Positions 1-13,066 of a stretch of DNA of 64,000 nucleotides are shown piece after piece. The notes below the pieces were generated by a model. That model did not search any database. It was given only the letters and a program-made list of their open reading frames with translations, and was not told where the DNA came from. The stretch's first letter is position 1; each line of letters starts with the position of its first letter. The DNA comes from Varroa destructor (lineage: Eukaryota > Arthropoda > Arachnida > Mesostigmata > Varroidae): contig NW_019211455.1 in the NCBI RefSeq assembly GCF_002443255.2, forward strand, positions 6,667,959 through 6,731,958. The letters are read 5' to 3'. The position numbers and the translations under genes were made by a program.

Positions 1-3000
1 ATCTGCATGTAGGACTAGATGGGCGTAGAGTGATGACTTATTTACTGTGGTGTTAAATTCTAAGGTATTAACCATGAAATGCTATAGTGAAAGTTATTAG
101 AATAAACTGTGTCATATAAAAACTACACTGATTTCTTCTAATACTGACGCATTCGTTTGGTTGTCAGTAGGCTAATAGCTAATGAAATTTACTGAATATA
201 ACTTAGAACGTTATTTTCGAGTGTCATATTTACCAAGCTTATCAAAGCATTTTTGATAGACAACAGCGTCGTTATCAATGTTACGATTGTGCCGCCTTTT
301 CTGGCGGCAGGCGGCGCCAGGGCAGGCTCACCCACGATCCCTTTGAGATTCACTTTAGGCAGTAATTAATTATCGTGTGAAGTCCTCCGTCCTGCTCGCA
401 AAGTAAATCACCGGACCGTTGAAAGTCACAGCCGATAGTCTTGGCAGGGTGGTAGATGCATATGGTTGACGTGTTTGTAATTTACACGCCTCTTCCGCCC
501 TTTTCGCTAAAAACAACTTGCAATATTTGAAATTGGAATGATCTTACTATTTCAAGAAGAGAGAAGCTTAGCAGTGCATTACGTCGATAATTTAGGTTGT
601 CTGCTTGACGCAAGATACATTGTCATTTTCCATTGTAATTTCAAATCTCAAAGTAATTAAACCTTTTACGGAAATCTGAAAAGGAAGGCAACATCACGCA
701 TGTGTAGTGTTACTCATTCTCCCTACACTTACTGGTTTATCAAAACCCCCATAAAAAGCAGATCGTTGATGTTATAATGAAGTGCCTATGGCATTTGTAC
801 GTAGCTGAATCGAGTTATTTTTAAGGTAAAAAATGAGGTACTTCGCTGCAGAGGAAAACTCTACTTGAACGTTAGCAAAATGCAGAGCCGACAGTGTCAC
901 TTCAATCAGAGGGTAAATTTTGAAAAAAAAATCTCAGACTCAATAACTCAAGCACTTAATTCTTCTGTCTGTAAAGCTGGCGAAGGTCGTTGATTAAAGC
1001 GTATTGTCACTGTGCTAATGCTTTTGAATAAAAACATACTTTATTCGAGGAAGACATTGTTTTCAGGATCTGACATACATAAAATCATAGCAGCTACTAA
1101 ATAAGATAAGAAATTAATGGTTTAACACGTGTTTCTAAAAGTGCTGCCTTGGCGCTTGTGTTAATAAAAAGATATATCTGTACGGTTTTGTCTCAATTCG
1201 TCTTACTTGGGATATTGTGGATTGGCCAAAATTGCTAAATGCACTTTAAATATATATGAAATAATACAGATATTTGCTCAGGAAACAAGCTTGCCTTGAA
1301 ATGACATCCTCTCCTATCAATAATCTGCAAACCAGTAGAGCACGAGGTTTTCCGTTTTCGTCTTCAGTGCCTATCCAGCCTGTTTTGCGCGGTCCCACGG
1401 TGGCGGCGAATCCCACGAGCAGCATTCTTTCAATGTCTTAGTTTTAAGCAATAGTATCCTCGGAGGTATCAAGATAAGATTGACTATACGTCAGTGACGT
1501 TTGGTGCTCTCTAGGTCAGTATGTGAGTGCGAGATCTGCTGCTGCTACTGACCAATTCTGCTATGACCAATTCTGTTAACTAGGCTTTGCAAATGTTGGT
1601 TTACCAGTAGCAGCATCTGCATTTCGTAACGGTGCCCAGCCCCGTTGCCACTGCTTGAAAGAGGAAATATGATTGAGTCGGAGAGGAGGAAAGAACCACA
1701 AAGCTGTAGGAAAAGAAGGCATAATAGCAGCATAGATGGTTTACTCGTATTGTATTGAGAACAGCGACCGACCGTCCGTCCGTCATTATAGAACGGCGCT
1801 AGGTTGTGTTTAACTGTTATCAACTAGATAACGCTGTGAACGCGTCATTGCACTATCAGAACAGCGAATCGGGTATATACTGAAGAGGGTGAGAAACAGG
1901 GTGTTGGGTGGCAAGATTAAGGGGCAGTGGCGGTGTGTGTATCTATGGCCGTGTGTGTGTATCGCCGTGTTATGTGCATCCGTGAAGGCAATGTAAATGT
2001 TATATGTGTGACAGGATAGTACTACAAGGTACACGTGCTGCCGGAAAGAAAAAGGCTGGGCCGTTTTTTGACCGTACAATCCGCCTCTCTGGATTATGAA
2101 ACGGAGGTAATCATACGGCAGACGAATTGCCGGCCTCTAAGAAAAGTCTACTTAGACCAACAGTACCGGTAGCAAAAACCGGCGTAGTCAACTCAGTAAT
2201 CTTTATCGCACCTAATGATAGCATGAGTTTAAAAAATTACTGATAAGATAGATATACACAAAAATGCAGGGACGAAACAAGAGGGATCAACAGCTAAATG
2301 TTTATACGTGTTTACGTATGCTGACCTAAATACTGAATAGAATCGCTAAAATTACCGCTGCCAAATTAACCTAGGTCTAGATTTAGCCAGGGTGCTGTTC
2401 TTCATTTGAGGATCCGTATCGTGTAGGAAGTGCCAACGGTTTTCGGCTAACGACTAGTATACGCGTCAGTTCGTTTGTGTGTGCATAGCAACGCAAAAGG
2501 CGCCTTTTTGCTGGTGTTTGATTCTAAGTGGATGTTGAGTTCAGTTCAGGTGTCGTACGTGCTTAATTCCTGCTTACAACCGATTTTGTTTGCGGTGGAT
2601 TGTACGGTAAAAATCAGGGATTAGTTACTAGCATGTATATTGCGTCACAGCCTGACTCTGTCGAGATTAGGATGAGAGCTTAAAACTTCGCCATATCAGG
2701 TAGTTTATTAGTGGATTTGAAAAGTGGGTATTCTTCATGCACAAATTAATGTGACTATTTATATTGTAGATAAGCGAAATATAAAATTTGTCTTAAGGAA
2801 CGGACACCATGGACAGATCTTGCAGGTTTTCTAAACAAGCATTTATCAAAGATCCTGAAAGTTTTTAATGATGATGATGATGATGCATGGTTACCGCTTT
2901 GAAATGAAATCGTGTGAAAATCGTCCTTAAATCGAAATAATTATAGGACATATTTGAATATATAATAGACATTTTAATAGATCTTTTAAAAGCACAAGAA

Positions 3001-3607
3001 TATTTATCTAATTTACATGGAAACATTTAGACTCCAATATATAAAATGATAACGGTTTTGTATACTTCGGATTGGGCAATTAACGAAGTGGCGAATAGAA
3101 AATGTGTCACCTAGAACCGGACAGCTTAGTTCGTTCCCGACATTGCAATAACAGAAATGTACTGGTATTGTAAACATTTAATAAAGCCAGACATCTCGCT
3201 TCGTAAAAAGAAAGCGCGACTTGTGCATTCCGATGCGTCTTAAGCTCTCCTCGTTTAGTGCGCTGCTTCAATCAATCAATGCAATATTAACAGCATTGCG
3301 TCAATGCAACGCAATTCTTGCTTGAAAATCACCGTATAGCGTTTCATGTATGAGATGAATTATGCGCATTTTCTACCTATGTAAAAGGATGCGTTATGGA
3401 TTTCGTTCGCTGCATGCATCGCAGCATTCGATACTGATCCTATTGGCTACGTTAACAGCTGTGTGATTGTGTTAGCGTAATATTGAAAATTTGCAACTTA
3501 TAAAAAAAATCGGGTTTGTTTTTAATGGCGAGCATTTTACGGCGGCGAAATTTCATGGTTACTTATTGACGAACTTGGCCGCTAATAGGTGGTCTCTCAG
3601 CTTCAGG
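1..3607. other. intergenic/upstream region of ADSL
   Basis: No convincing coding exon is seen on either strand. The open frames on the minus strand around 1545-2079 have repeat-like Thr/His or Leu/Ser composition and no supporting splice signals. A short (GAT)n tract lies near 2868-2885, and a GC-rich inverted repeat (GCCGCC/GGCGGC) near 291-308. The last few hundred bases probably hold the ADSL promoter and 5' UTR, but no core promoter motif could be assigned. Confidence 0.4.
3283..3305. repeat. 23-bp direct repeat, copy 1
   Basis: A 23-nt stretch beginning AATATTAACAGCATTGCG recurs exactly at 5459-5481. This copy lies about 300 bases upstream of the ADSL start codon. Confidence 0.7.
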
Positions 3608-6600
3608 ATGGCGTGTGACCCAAACACGAAATACCAGTCTCCACTAACGTCCCGCTATGCCTCACCGGAGATGGCGTACAACTTTAGCGATGAAAAGAAA
3701 TTCTCAACGTGGCGTAAATTGTGGATCTTCCTTGCCAAAGCAGAACAGGAGCTCGGTTAGTATTCATTCAGCGTTTCGTATATTAAGCCATAGTTGAGCA
3801 AAGTGGCAATTTCTAAATTTGGTCCAGTTTTGCTATATTATTTACACTCTGATTAGTCTTAGAATATTTGCTTCATAATAAATATATAATGGATTAACGT
3901 ATACAACAATCTAGGTTTTCATAACAACCAGTTCGTACGGTTTAATTTCAATCTTTCGTACATTGGTGTTACGCTAGAGCTTTCTGCACCAACACTTAAG
4001 GCAACACTTAAGCTGTAAAGGTACTGTATTTATCTTCGGAAAAGCACGTGTATAATGACAATTCAAGTGGGAGTGGTAAAATCTTGCATTTAATTCGCGG
4101 TCATTTGGGATAAGAAATCTACAATCCTCTATATTCAAAACAATAAGCATGTACCCCTGGTTTTTCACATATACTCATATATANNNNNNNNNNNNNNNNN
4201 NNNNNNNNNNNNNNNNNNNNNNNNNNNNNNNNNNNNNNNNNNNNNNNNNNNNNNNNNNNNNNNNNNNNNNNNNNNNNNNNNNNTATATATAGCGCACAAA
4301 TGTGGCAATTCATTGTCTATTTAGTGATTTAATGGGCCTTATCAAAGCTCAGTCGTCAAAAATCATTTCTAGAAAGCTGGTCAGGATGCCAAAATGGGTG
4401 TTGGGTAATACAAACTTGGCCTTTCATTGCCGTCGACTGAAGAACGCCGATCATTCAGATGTTACTATTATCAACATTAGATTTGTTTTTATTCAAGGTT
4501 TGTTTCTATCTATTTTTATTGAAGTTCTTAGAGAAATGGTGCACCAAATCACGTAAAAAAGCAAAGTCTTGGAACTCTAGATCTTAGTTGGCTAACGAAG
4601 GAAAAAGGCACAGAACAGGTGAATAAGGTGTGAGGCTGTTCGCTGACAAAGAAAGAGTCCATCAGCATTACTAAGAAAAATGCCTAATCGTTCCCATATT
4701 GATGAAGAATGTAAATGTCGTAAGCGGCTATATGACCCGATGGTAGGATTACGTTAAACTGACTATGTAGTGAGGAATAGAAAAAGTGACTGCAGGAAAA
4801 AGAAAATTTAGTTTGACCAATAGTTTAACGACTAAACCTGCACTAATATAATCATTCTGCCGACGTAAGAGCCGCTCGAAAAAAAAGAAGAACTCAAAAC
4901 CAATTCTGTTCTTTTTAGTTACTTTCGAGGACACCAAATATGTATCAAAGCGTACGCTGAAAGATAACTTTGTCAAACTTACTCCACTGTTGCGCTAATT
5001 ACAAACTATGCCTAATTGAAGAGAACAGCGGTAATTAATTTCGATAAGCTTTTTCTGGCAGTAATTTATTTTTCTGAGTGATTTGACCGATGAAGATTAT
5101 AAAAAGATTAGCCCACTTAACAAATCAATTACAGAACCGATGGACCTATTATCCGTGCCATTGAGCCTATTCATTGAAACGCGAATTAAACTAATAGCTG
5201 GAAAATTATCAGAAACTACTTGCATATATACAGATTATTGTATATGATGGTAAAAGAAATCTTACTGACAATGATATCAATAATAAAAATTACTCTATTT
5301 TTTCTTTGTAGGCTTGCCAATTCGAGATGAGCAGATTTCTGAGATGGAAAGAAAATTTAACCAAATCGATTATGCCGTAAGTTTGCGCTACGTGGAAGGC
5401 CAGGCATAATTGTTCTACGATATTAGACCTCTTTCAAAGTTCAAGTTAAAACTTACAAAATATTAACAGCATTGCGTCAATAAAACTCATTTTGTATTTA
5501 TTGTAAGCACTTTAAAAGATCCTATTTAGATGATCTCCCTAACAACTTACAAAGCTTAGCACAAAAGATATATTTTTCTTAATAGCGTCGTTCTCGAAGT
5601 TGCTGGGCGTTCAGATTGCTAGTAGTTTCGCTTTCGAGTGATTACAAATTATTTAATCATTAGTGATTTAGAATTGGTCAGCTTTTGCCAGTTCATCATT
5701 GTCCTGTAATCTAGGGATGTCGTTCCAGCCTTAACTTAGCTTTGGTCCTTTAATTGTGTTAACTTTGTGGCCTAATAGTACACACCAGGAAACCGAAACC
5801 CCATATAACAAGGTACGGATATTGAATAAATCTAGAAACGCATTGTTTCGTTTATTTAAACGGAACCTGTCTATAACTTTCTAGAGTGAAAATTTATTAC
5901 TCCTATCCTAAGCACATGGTCAACTGTCTTTCTATGTTAATGCGACGAAAAGCAGCGAAAAATAATTGCTGATGCTCGACAAGCGTATAAAACAAACAGC
6001 TAGATTTATTGTTTATATTTATTTACCATTAAATTATACGTCTCACAACAGCTTTGGTTTTGAACGTTAAAGCCATTAACTGAAATGCAGCAGGGAAACT
6101 TTATCACAGCTCCAAAAACATCTAGTGGGTACAAGTGTGAAATGATGTAATAAGCTACTAATCTTTCAAACTGGTCACACCTGGCAAACGACGATTATTT
6201 CTTCAACGTAAATAATGCCCACTTTGTATCATGATCACCAACAGGCTGCATCAGCTGAAGAGAAATTGACGCGACACGACGTGATGGCACATGTTCATGT
6301 GTTCGCACAGCAGTGTCCATTGGCGGCCCCCATTATTCATTTAGGTGCCACTTCCTGCTACGTTGGTGACAACACTGACTTGATTCAACTGAGAGATGGA
6401 CTCGACATTCTTGTTCCTAAGATTGCAAGATGCATTGATCGATTGGCAAAATTTGCGAAAGAGTACGCTGCGGTTCCTACTCTCGGGTTCACCCATTTCC
6501 AGTGAGTATGACTATGCCATTATTGTGTTAATGAATAAACAGAGCAATATCTAACACCTGGATATTGTTTTCGATTGGTATTTTCTAATCAGTAATCTTG

Positions 6601-7776
6601 TAACATTACTATAGTGGCTTCCGAATAACATGAAATGATTTACGTCGAATCATTGTTCTTGTTGCGACGCAGGCCAGCTCAACTTACGACAGTGGGCAAA
6701 CGCGCCTGTCTTTGGTTGACTGACCTCCTAATCGATATTCATAACCTGCAGCGAGTGCGCAGCGAATTGCGCTTTCGAGGCGTGAAAGGAACTACCGGAA
6801 CGCAGGCGTCGTTTCTTCAGCTATTTGAAGGGGACGAAGAAAAGGTGAAACAATTGGACAAACGGGTCACAGAGATGGCAGGTTTCACTAAGTCACTCAT
6901 CATTTGTGGCCAAACATATAGTCGTAAGGTGGATATTGAAATCCTATCGGTGCTTGCATCATTAGGTGCGTCAGTCCACAAGATCTGTACTGATATTCGA
7001 CTGCTGGCACACATGAAGGAAGTGGAAGAGCCTTTTGAGAAGACACAAATTGGATCATCAGCTATGGCCTACAAGCGAAATCCAATGCGAAGTGAAAGAT
7101 GCTGCTCTCTCGCAAGGCATTTAATGAGTCTTATAATGAATCCACTTCAAACTCAGGTGACGTTAAAAACTGATCTCGATATTTTGTGTTATAGAGTAAA
7201 CAATATATTAGGATGGAATATATAGCATACACACATATATATGTATATGATAGAATTAACTAACAGCAATATTTTGACCTTGTGCAGTCAACTCAATGGA
7301 TGGAGAGGACCCTCGACGACAGTGCTAATCGACGGGTGTGTCTGGCTGAGGCGTTCCTCACAGCTGACATCATTCTGAATACTCTACAAAATGTCACAGA
7401 AGGTCTAGTCGTATACCCGAAAGTGATTCAGCGGCATATAGACCAGGAATTACCATTCATGGCTACAGAAAACGTAATAATGGCAATGGTAAAAGTTGGC
7501 GGCGATAGGCAGGAATGCCACGAAAAAATCCGTGTGCTCAGCCATCAGGCGGCTGCTCAGGTTAAAGAACACGGAAAAGATAATGACCTCGTAGATCGCA
7601 TTAAGACTGACCCGTACTTCGCCCCAATTCATTCGAAGATTAACGGTCTTCTAGACGCTAGCACGTTCGTGGGTCGGGCTCCGGGACAAGTTCTAGAATT
7701 CCTTGCCGCAGAAGTACAACCCGTTCTGCAGCGCCACAGCGATTCTCTTGAGGGACGTAGCGAAATTAACGTATAA
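3608..7776 (+). CDS. ADSL: adenylosuccinate lyase (ADSL), 5 exons, ~480 aa
   Basis: Cleaves SAICAR and adenylosuccinate, releasing fumarate, in purine synthesis; cytosolic homotetramer of the fumarase/aspartase superfamily. Coding exons are 3608-3755, 5312-5376, 6245-6501, 6673-7156 and 7288-7776. All have GT/AG borders and matching phases and total 1443 nt, or 480 residues, against about 484 in vertebrates. Recognisable blocks include the N-terminal [49 protein letters not shown], and the superfamily signature [12 protein letters not shown] near residue 287, in the loop that carries the catalytic serine. The signature has Ala where animal enzymes usually have Pro (SSAMPYKRNP). The start is the ATG beginning [13 protein letters not shown], which aligns with the vertebrate N terminus. 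Intron 1 contains an assembly gap. Likely polyadenylation signal AATAAA at 8346-8351. The assignment is very secure. Confidence 0.97.
4184..4283. other. assembly gap (100 N) in a TA repeat
   Basis: Exactly 100 N, flanked on both sides by TATATA. It lies in ADSL intron 1, so no coding sequence is affected. The true length of the microsatellite is unknown. Confidence 0.95.
5459..5481. repeat. 23-bp direct repeat, copy 2
   Basis: Exact second copy of the element at 3283-3305, here in ADSL intron 2, about 80 nt after exon 2. Confidence 0.7.
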
Positions 7777-10270
7777 ATATGTAGTTATGAATTTACCTAC
7801 GAGTCAAAAGCAGCTGTCCTGAGAGACCAAACTTCTGCAATATTTCTTTTTACGGCAACGCTCGGAGAGTGCAATTATCCCATTCAGTGTTTCGTGATAT
7901 GATTTAACATATGGTGAAAGCTGTGGTAACTGCAACATTATTAATAAGAAGCAACAAAAAGCTAAGAAAATAAGCCCAAAATGGGAATGTATTATTATTT
8001 GACTTTGAAAATGTACATGTGTTCGATTTCATGGACTGATGGGAAGCAATTAACATAAAAAGACGTGAAAGGACTGCCGGTATGACCTATTGTAAAATCT
8101 TCGGTAAAAAGACGTAAGATGCTGCTTCTTCTGTCATGTGCTTGAAGTCGTGTGTCGCTGCTCGTGATATTTGTAACAGCAAGTATTTGGAACCGAAAAA
8201 TGGTTGATTTTTACTATTTTATTATCTTTACTGAAGCGTAGCAGAATTATCTAGTTGAATGTCTATCATTTCACACACTCCTGTGGGACCACTAGTTTTA
8301 AGTCAGTGCCAACCTCACTTGTTGCTAAGCGGATATATAATTATGAATAAAAAATATATCAGCTGTTATATTGCATATCAAATAACGCATAATGGTGCAA
8401 TGTGAAGTGTTATTAGCGACAAAATGTAACTGTTACAAAAAAAATAGCTCGATGGTCATATCTCGAAACAACTAGAAACAAAAAACCTTGTGTAACCGTA
8501 TTGAAGAAAAATAAATCTTTAATATATTTGTCGAATGTTTAGCGATTGTGTCATGTATTATAGTAATTTAGATTTCATTGTTCGCTCTCTTGAACCAACA
8601 CATGCTTCAACTAGACCGAAGCTTTAGCCAATAATCTATTTAAAAACCAGTGCTTAGGAATAAATTTAAATTTTTTCTCTACATACGTGGAGCTTGTCAG
8701 CCTATCGCTGATTAACAGTGTCGTCTGCAAAATCCTCTTAATGCGAAAGAGTCTTGTGGATTCGTGCTTTACAATGGTTTCTCATAGACAACTCGCACGA
8801 AACAGATTGCTTCTAAATTACTTGTGGTTTCGTTTCTCGTGACTATTTTGCTGCTTTCACGGAATTTCGGTGATTTTTTTAAAAATTTATATTCTAAATT
8901 TTAAGAAGCTTCACTACTTACTTACAAATGTCAAAATTGTTATCTTTCAGAAGTGATGTATCGCATTTAGAGTACAAACTCTAAATAAAAATACGCCATC
9001 ATAAAGAAATGATGAGAACAAATTGGAAAGCAAAGAACGTTTTACAACAGTGCTTAACAGTTGACCACTAGGTTTTTTTTTTGAAAAAGGCGATCCCATT
9101 TCATTTCGCCTCTATACGATCCCCAGTAGATCCCCACCGGGACTCTTAGCTGAAGAGCTACATTAAAGGTACAGGGTTGGATTAGAAAAAGCTTCAGACA
9201 TGTTAGACTTCATACAAAAAAATATCGAGTTACTAGTCGAGTAACAGGTAATGATGTAGGTCCAAAACAGTTCATACAATCAATGTACATCAATTCGTTC
9301 GTACAATTCGTACATCAACCATCAAAAACTTCTTCATGTATACGTAATGTATACACACGTTTGTACCGCCACGTAGGTAGATTCCAACCATACTCTATTT
9401 ACCCATATTGGTCGGTCGATACTCCGCACGGCTGGCCCTATCCTTTGTGCTGTTTGTCGGCGCTTGATACGAATTCTGGAAGATTACACCTGTATCCATC
9501 CGTAAAACGAAAAACTCTTGTATGTGTACACGGTGACGTTGGCGCACAGGAGATTAAAGTTAAGTGGCGGGGTTCCTTTAGTCGTTTAAGTCTGTGACAA
9601 GCATAACCTAAGCTTTTAGTAATCGTATTTTGTGATATGAATAAAAAATTATAACGTACTGTTTTTTTTCGGATACCAAAAGTACTGAAAATTAATATCT
9701 TCTTATATATAAGTTCTTCTCCGTTTATTATTCGCACAAATTTATCTGTTTAGTATGACCTTTAAGGGCCTTAATCCTCACAATATCAATCTATATCATT
9801 ATACGTTTCTTCTATTACACTTTCTGTTACATATTTCGAGTTAACATCCGGTACTGTTTTAAGCATTGTTTTAAACAAAAAAAAACGCGTTACGATCTGT
9901 CACATCGATTTTACAAATGCTTAATAGTGTCTTTTTTTCATAATCATTGATATTTTAGAATGTAAATGTTACGGTGTTTCGTAATGTTTGGGTATTGTAC
10001 GCTTTTGGTGTCCTCTTATTCTCTAGTGTTAATTCTAGTGTATGCTAATTGAATGTTTAAACTCGTTGATTTGCCTTTGGTTTTCGTTGTTTCCTCTCGG
10101 CTCCAGTGCATAATACACGCCTCACGTAAAAGTCAACGACAGAATTTTACGGGCACTTACAGGCGTATTTATTGTACTAGCTTTATTTATTCACCGCAAA
10201 TTTCAGTTTGATTCAGATAGCGAAATAAAAACAAATCGTTTGATTGCGAACAACCGTCTTTTTTACAGGC
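7777..10270. other. ADSL 3' region and TRMT10C upstream region
   Basis: Contains the ADSL 3' UTR, with AATAAA at 8346 and a second near 8508, then AT-rich DNA with one degenerate SINE-like patch near 9110-9182. A good acceptor (TTTTTTACAG) ends at 10268, two bases before the TRMT10C ATG, which suggests a 5'-UTR intron. No other coding exon is recognised. A 104-codon frame at 9283-9597 has no family resemblance or splice support. Confidence 0.4.
9110..9182 (-). mobile_element. possible degenerate tRNA-derived SINE fragment
   Basis: On the minus strand a TGTAGCTCTTCAGCTAAGAG stretch resembles the A-box half of the element at 21838-21925 (TGTAGCTCTTTCTAGAAAAG). A clear B box is not seen. Weak, and listed only because of that resemblance. 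Confidence 0.22.
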
Positions 10271-13066
10271 ATGTCACAAGGTATTAGGAGCCCTGTTGCT
10301 ATGCTCAGGGGATACTACTGTACAACATCTGCTGTAGTTCGGTTCGGTGCAAACGTTGCCTTAAGCACGGCAGCGCCCAACACTAGCGACATTCATTCCA
10401 CTGAGACTACCAGCTCGTGTACGAAAAATCAGCAGTCATTCGCAGTTCCTCCAAAGACAGACTCGATGGTCGCTAATAGTAAGCACAACAACCTTTTATT
10501 CGTAGATCAATACAGAAGCCTCGTGACGGATCATGCCATCAAACGAAGTCAATTGAGACAGATGGTATATTTCGTCAATAAGTCTCGCAATCGGGGCTAC
10601 ACTGTGCCAAAACAAATCAGTTCAGATGATATGCTCACACTGCTTGGAAAACCATCGTTTGCTAGACGACGCCGATTCATGGCGTATCTCCGTTATAAGG
10701 AGGAGAAAGCGGAACGGAAACTGAACCCCAATTCTCTTCCCTGTAATACTAAACCATTGCCAAGAACAAAAATTACCACCGATATTTTAGCAGATTACGG
10801 GCTCTATTTAAATTCAATCATGATTCGCATCGTAGACAAAAGTATGCATCGATTCTTCGAAGAGCGGCTGGTTGCTAATATGCCTTTTGCGCAAAAGGTA
10901 GGTCCTTTGTCAAAAGCAGCTTAGTTGAGTACTGAACGGAAGAGATGAAACGAAGTAAATTAATAGAATTTGTTAGAGTATTTTCTTGTGAGTAAATTGT
11001 AGCAAACGTAGGTTAGATTTGTAGTTGTGGTAAAAATCGTAACTCTAAAATAGGATGTTATGAAGATAGTTACGCAACAAATCAGCGTTAGTTTGTTAAA
11101 TGCTTCTTCATGCCTGATATTATAGTATGTCAGACAGATTTAAAACATTTTTTTTACTAGGATTAGGGTTGATTTATCTTTGTAGATACTTTTTTGGCCA
11201 ATTTAAACTCGATTTGGTATTTAGTTAGCGTTGGATTTCGGCTACGACTATATCATGAGCGACCGTGAGTCGAGGAAGGCTGCCGCTGACGTGAAAGCTC
11301 TCTATTCGTACAATCGCAGTTGTTCGGATCCGTTTAACTTGATATTTTGTAGTTTTGCTGAACTTGAAAATAACGATTTCCAAGGTCAGTCATCGACTTC
11401 TTCTTGTAATCTTCTCGAAAAGCTTATTAATAATCGCAGCATCACATTTCCCTGTGAATACACTTCCCGTTGCGTGACCGAGATGTTTCCACGTGAACAG
11501 GTGAGAAAGGAACAGTTTGTATCGTTTTTATAGTCTAACGACATGTGTGTGTGGTACAAGAAAAAAATCGGAAAGAAGCCTGTCATTTTTGTTATAGATT
11601 AAATGTTACCTTTTTGAATAAAAAAAAATTCGAAATAAAATAAAAGAAAATCGTATCTGATGTTTGCATGGCGCTGGTTTTTAATCGCCTTATATCCATG
11701 ACGCTTCATCAAGTTGAAATAGTGATGTAGTAAAATTATATTTTTTTTCAATATAATTATAGTATTCTATTGTGCCTGTACTCATTTAAAGGAGACACCC
11801 GTTTGATTCAGGGTTTATTTTTATACAATATGTATTTATATAAGCAGATTTATTTTTTGCAGATAGTTTATCTCAGTCCGCAAGGAGAGGACGAACTAGA
11901 GACTCTGGACGATGACAAGGTGTATGTTCTAGGGGTACTTGTGGACAAGGAGTACCAACCAGGGCTATCTCTGAAACGAGCTCGCCAATTGGGGGTGTGA
12001 AGAAACACTCTTATTATACTAATTATCATTATTATTGCTAAGCAAGTTGATGCGACATCTCATTCAGTTTTGGTCTGGCTTGTTCTTAATTGTAGAGATT
12101 TTTTTTATAACATAACAAGATGCAGTGTTTAGATAATTTGGCAACTGAAAAATTCGAAACCTTCTGCCGATCTCGGATCAAGAGATCATCAGTTAAACAT
12201 CAAAAGAGATTCTTTTTATCAAAAAAGTATTCTTATTTGCATACGTCGTGTTAATGAAGTATGATTTAACCTATTTTGTAAGGACCGTTCCTAAAAAATT
12301 GTAGATTACGCACTTTGAGGCAGATTTAGTCAGGAAGGAATTAAATGCCATAACCTATGAAATAATTAATTTTTTCTTTGGTTATCTATAATATTTTGTA
12401 CTAACAAATTTGGACATATTCTGCAAGCTTTACACATTATTTTGTAAATGACCTTTCACGTATTGACCGCTTCGGATTTATAAATCTCGCATCCACTCAT
12501 TTATTACTAATAGAGGATATTTGTTAGCTACGAAGTTGGATGAAAACTAACTTTGCGATGACCTATTGTACTTAATTTGTTCAACCATTTCATGTATGTT
12601 GTGTAACATCACAGAGTAAACACTTAATACCTAACTTACTCATGATGTATAAGTGGCAATATTGAAGATTCATACCTTGTAAATGGCTGTCAACTGCTCG
12701 TCTAAGTATCCGGCTATAATCTACTAAGAAGAAAGCAATTATATTAGGCGTCGCAATGCCACTTAAGTTAGTTTTACTTCAGACTTCCGCAAAGTTAGCT
12801 ACGCTAGAATTAAATCTAGTAAAGCTAACTCTATCGCACGTTCTGACAGCTTTACCTACCAACAATAATGCGTGCTTTATATTCAGGTGCGCAGTGCCCG
12901 ATTTCCGGCTAGGGTTCGCCTTCTCTGGGAGCAAGAGGAAAAGCCCCTTCACGTCGTGCATTGCCTTAAAGTGCTACAGGACATAAAGAGTGGCAAAGAT
13001 TGGCAATACGCTATGTCGAAGATCAGCAGTAACTTCGTCGTCGATATCGACACAGAAGATAGCTAA
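10271..13066 (+). CDS. TRMT10C: mitochondrial tRNA methyltransferase 10 C / RNase P protein 1, 4 exons, ~404 aa
   Basis: In animals TRMT10C (MRPP1) binds mitochondrial pre-tRNA. With SDR5C1 it makes m1A9/m1G9, and it presents the tRNA to the nuclease PRORP for 5' cleavage. Coding exons are 10271-10897, 11225-11500, 11863-11994 and 12887-13066, all joined in phase 0; the total of 404 residues matches the human length (403). The N terminus (MSQGIRSPVAMLRGYY...) is basic and Ser-rich, as expected for a mitochondrial presequence. The TRM10/SPOUT region shows DPFNLIFCSF, EMFPREQIVYLSPQGEDEL, DDDKVYVLGVLVDKEYQPG and LSLKRARQLG, which align block by block with MRPP1. The C terminus ends in the LKVLQDIKSGKDWQYAMSKI block, matching the human LLCLKNTGNWQEAL segment. 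AATAAA lies at 13120-13125. TRMT10A/B paralogues are less likely given the presequence and the C-terminal block. Confidence 0.9.

Noticed and set aside
9283..9597. 104-codon plus-strand frame between ADSL and TRMT10C
   Set aside because: No recognisable domain or splice context; a minus-strand frame of similar length overlaps it.
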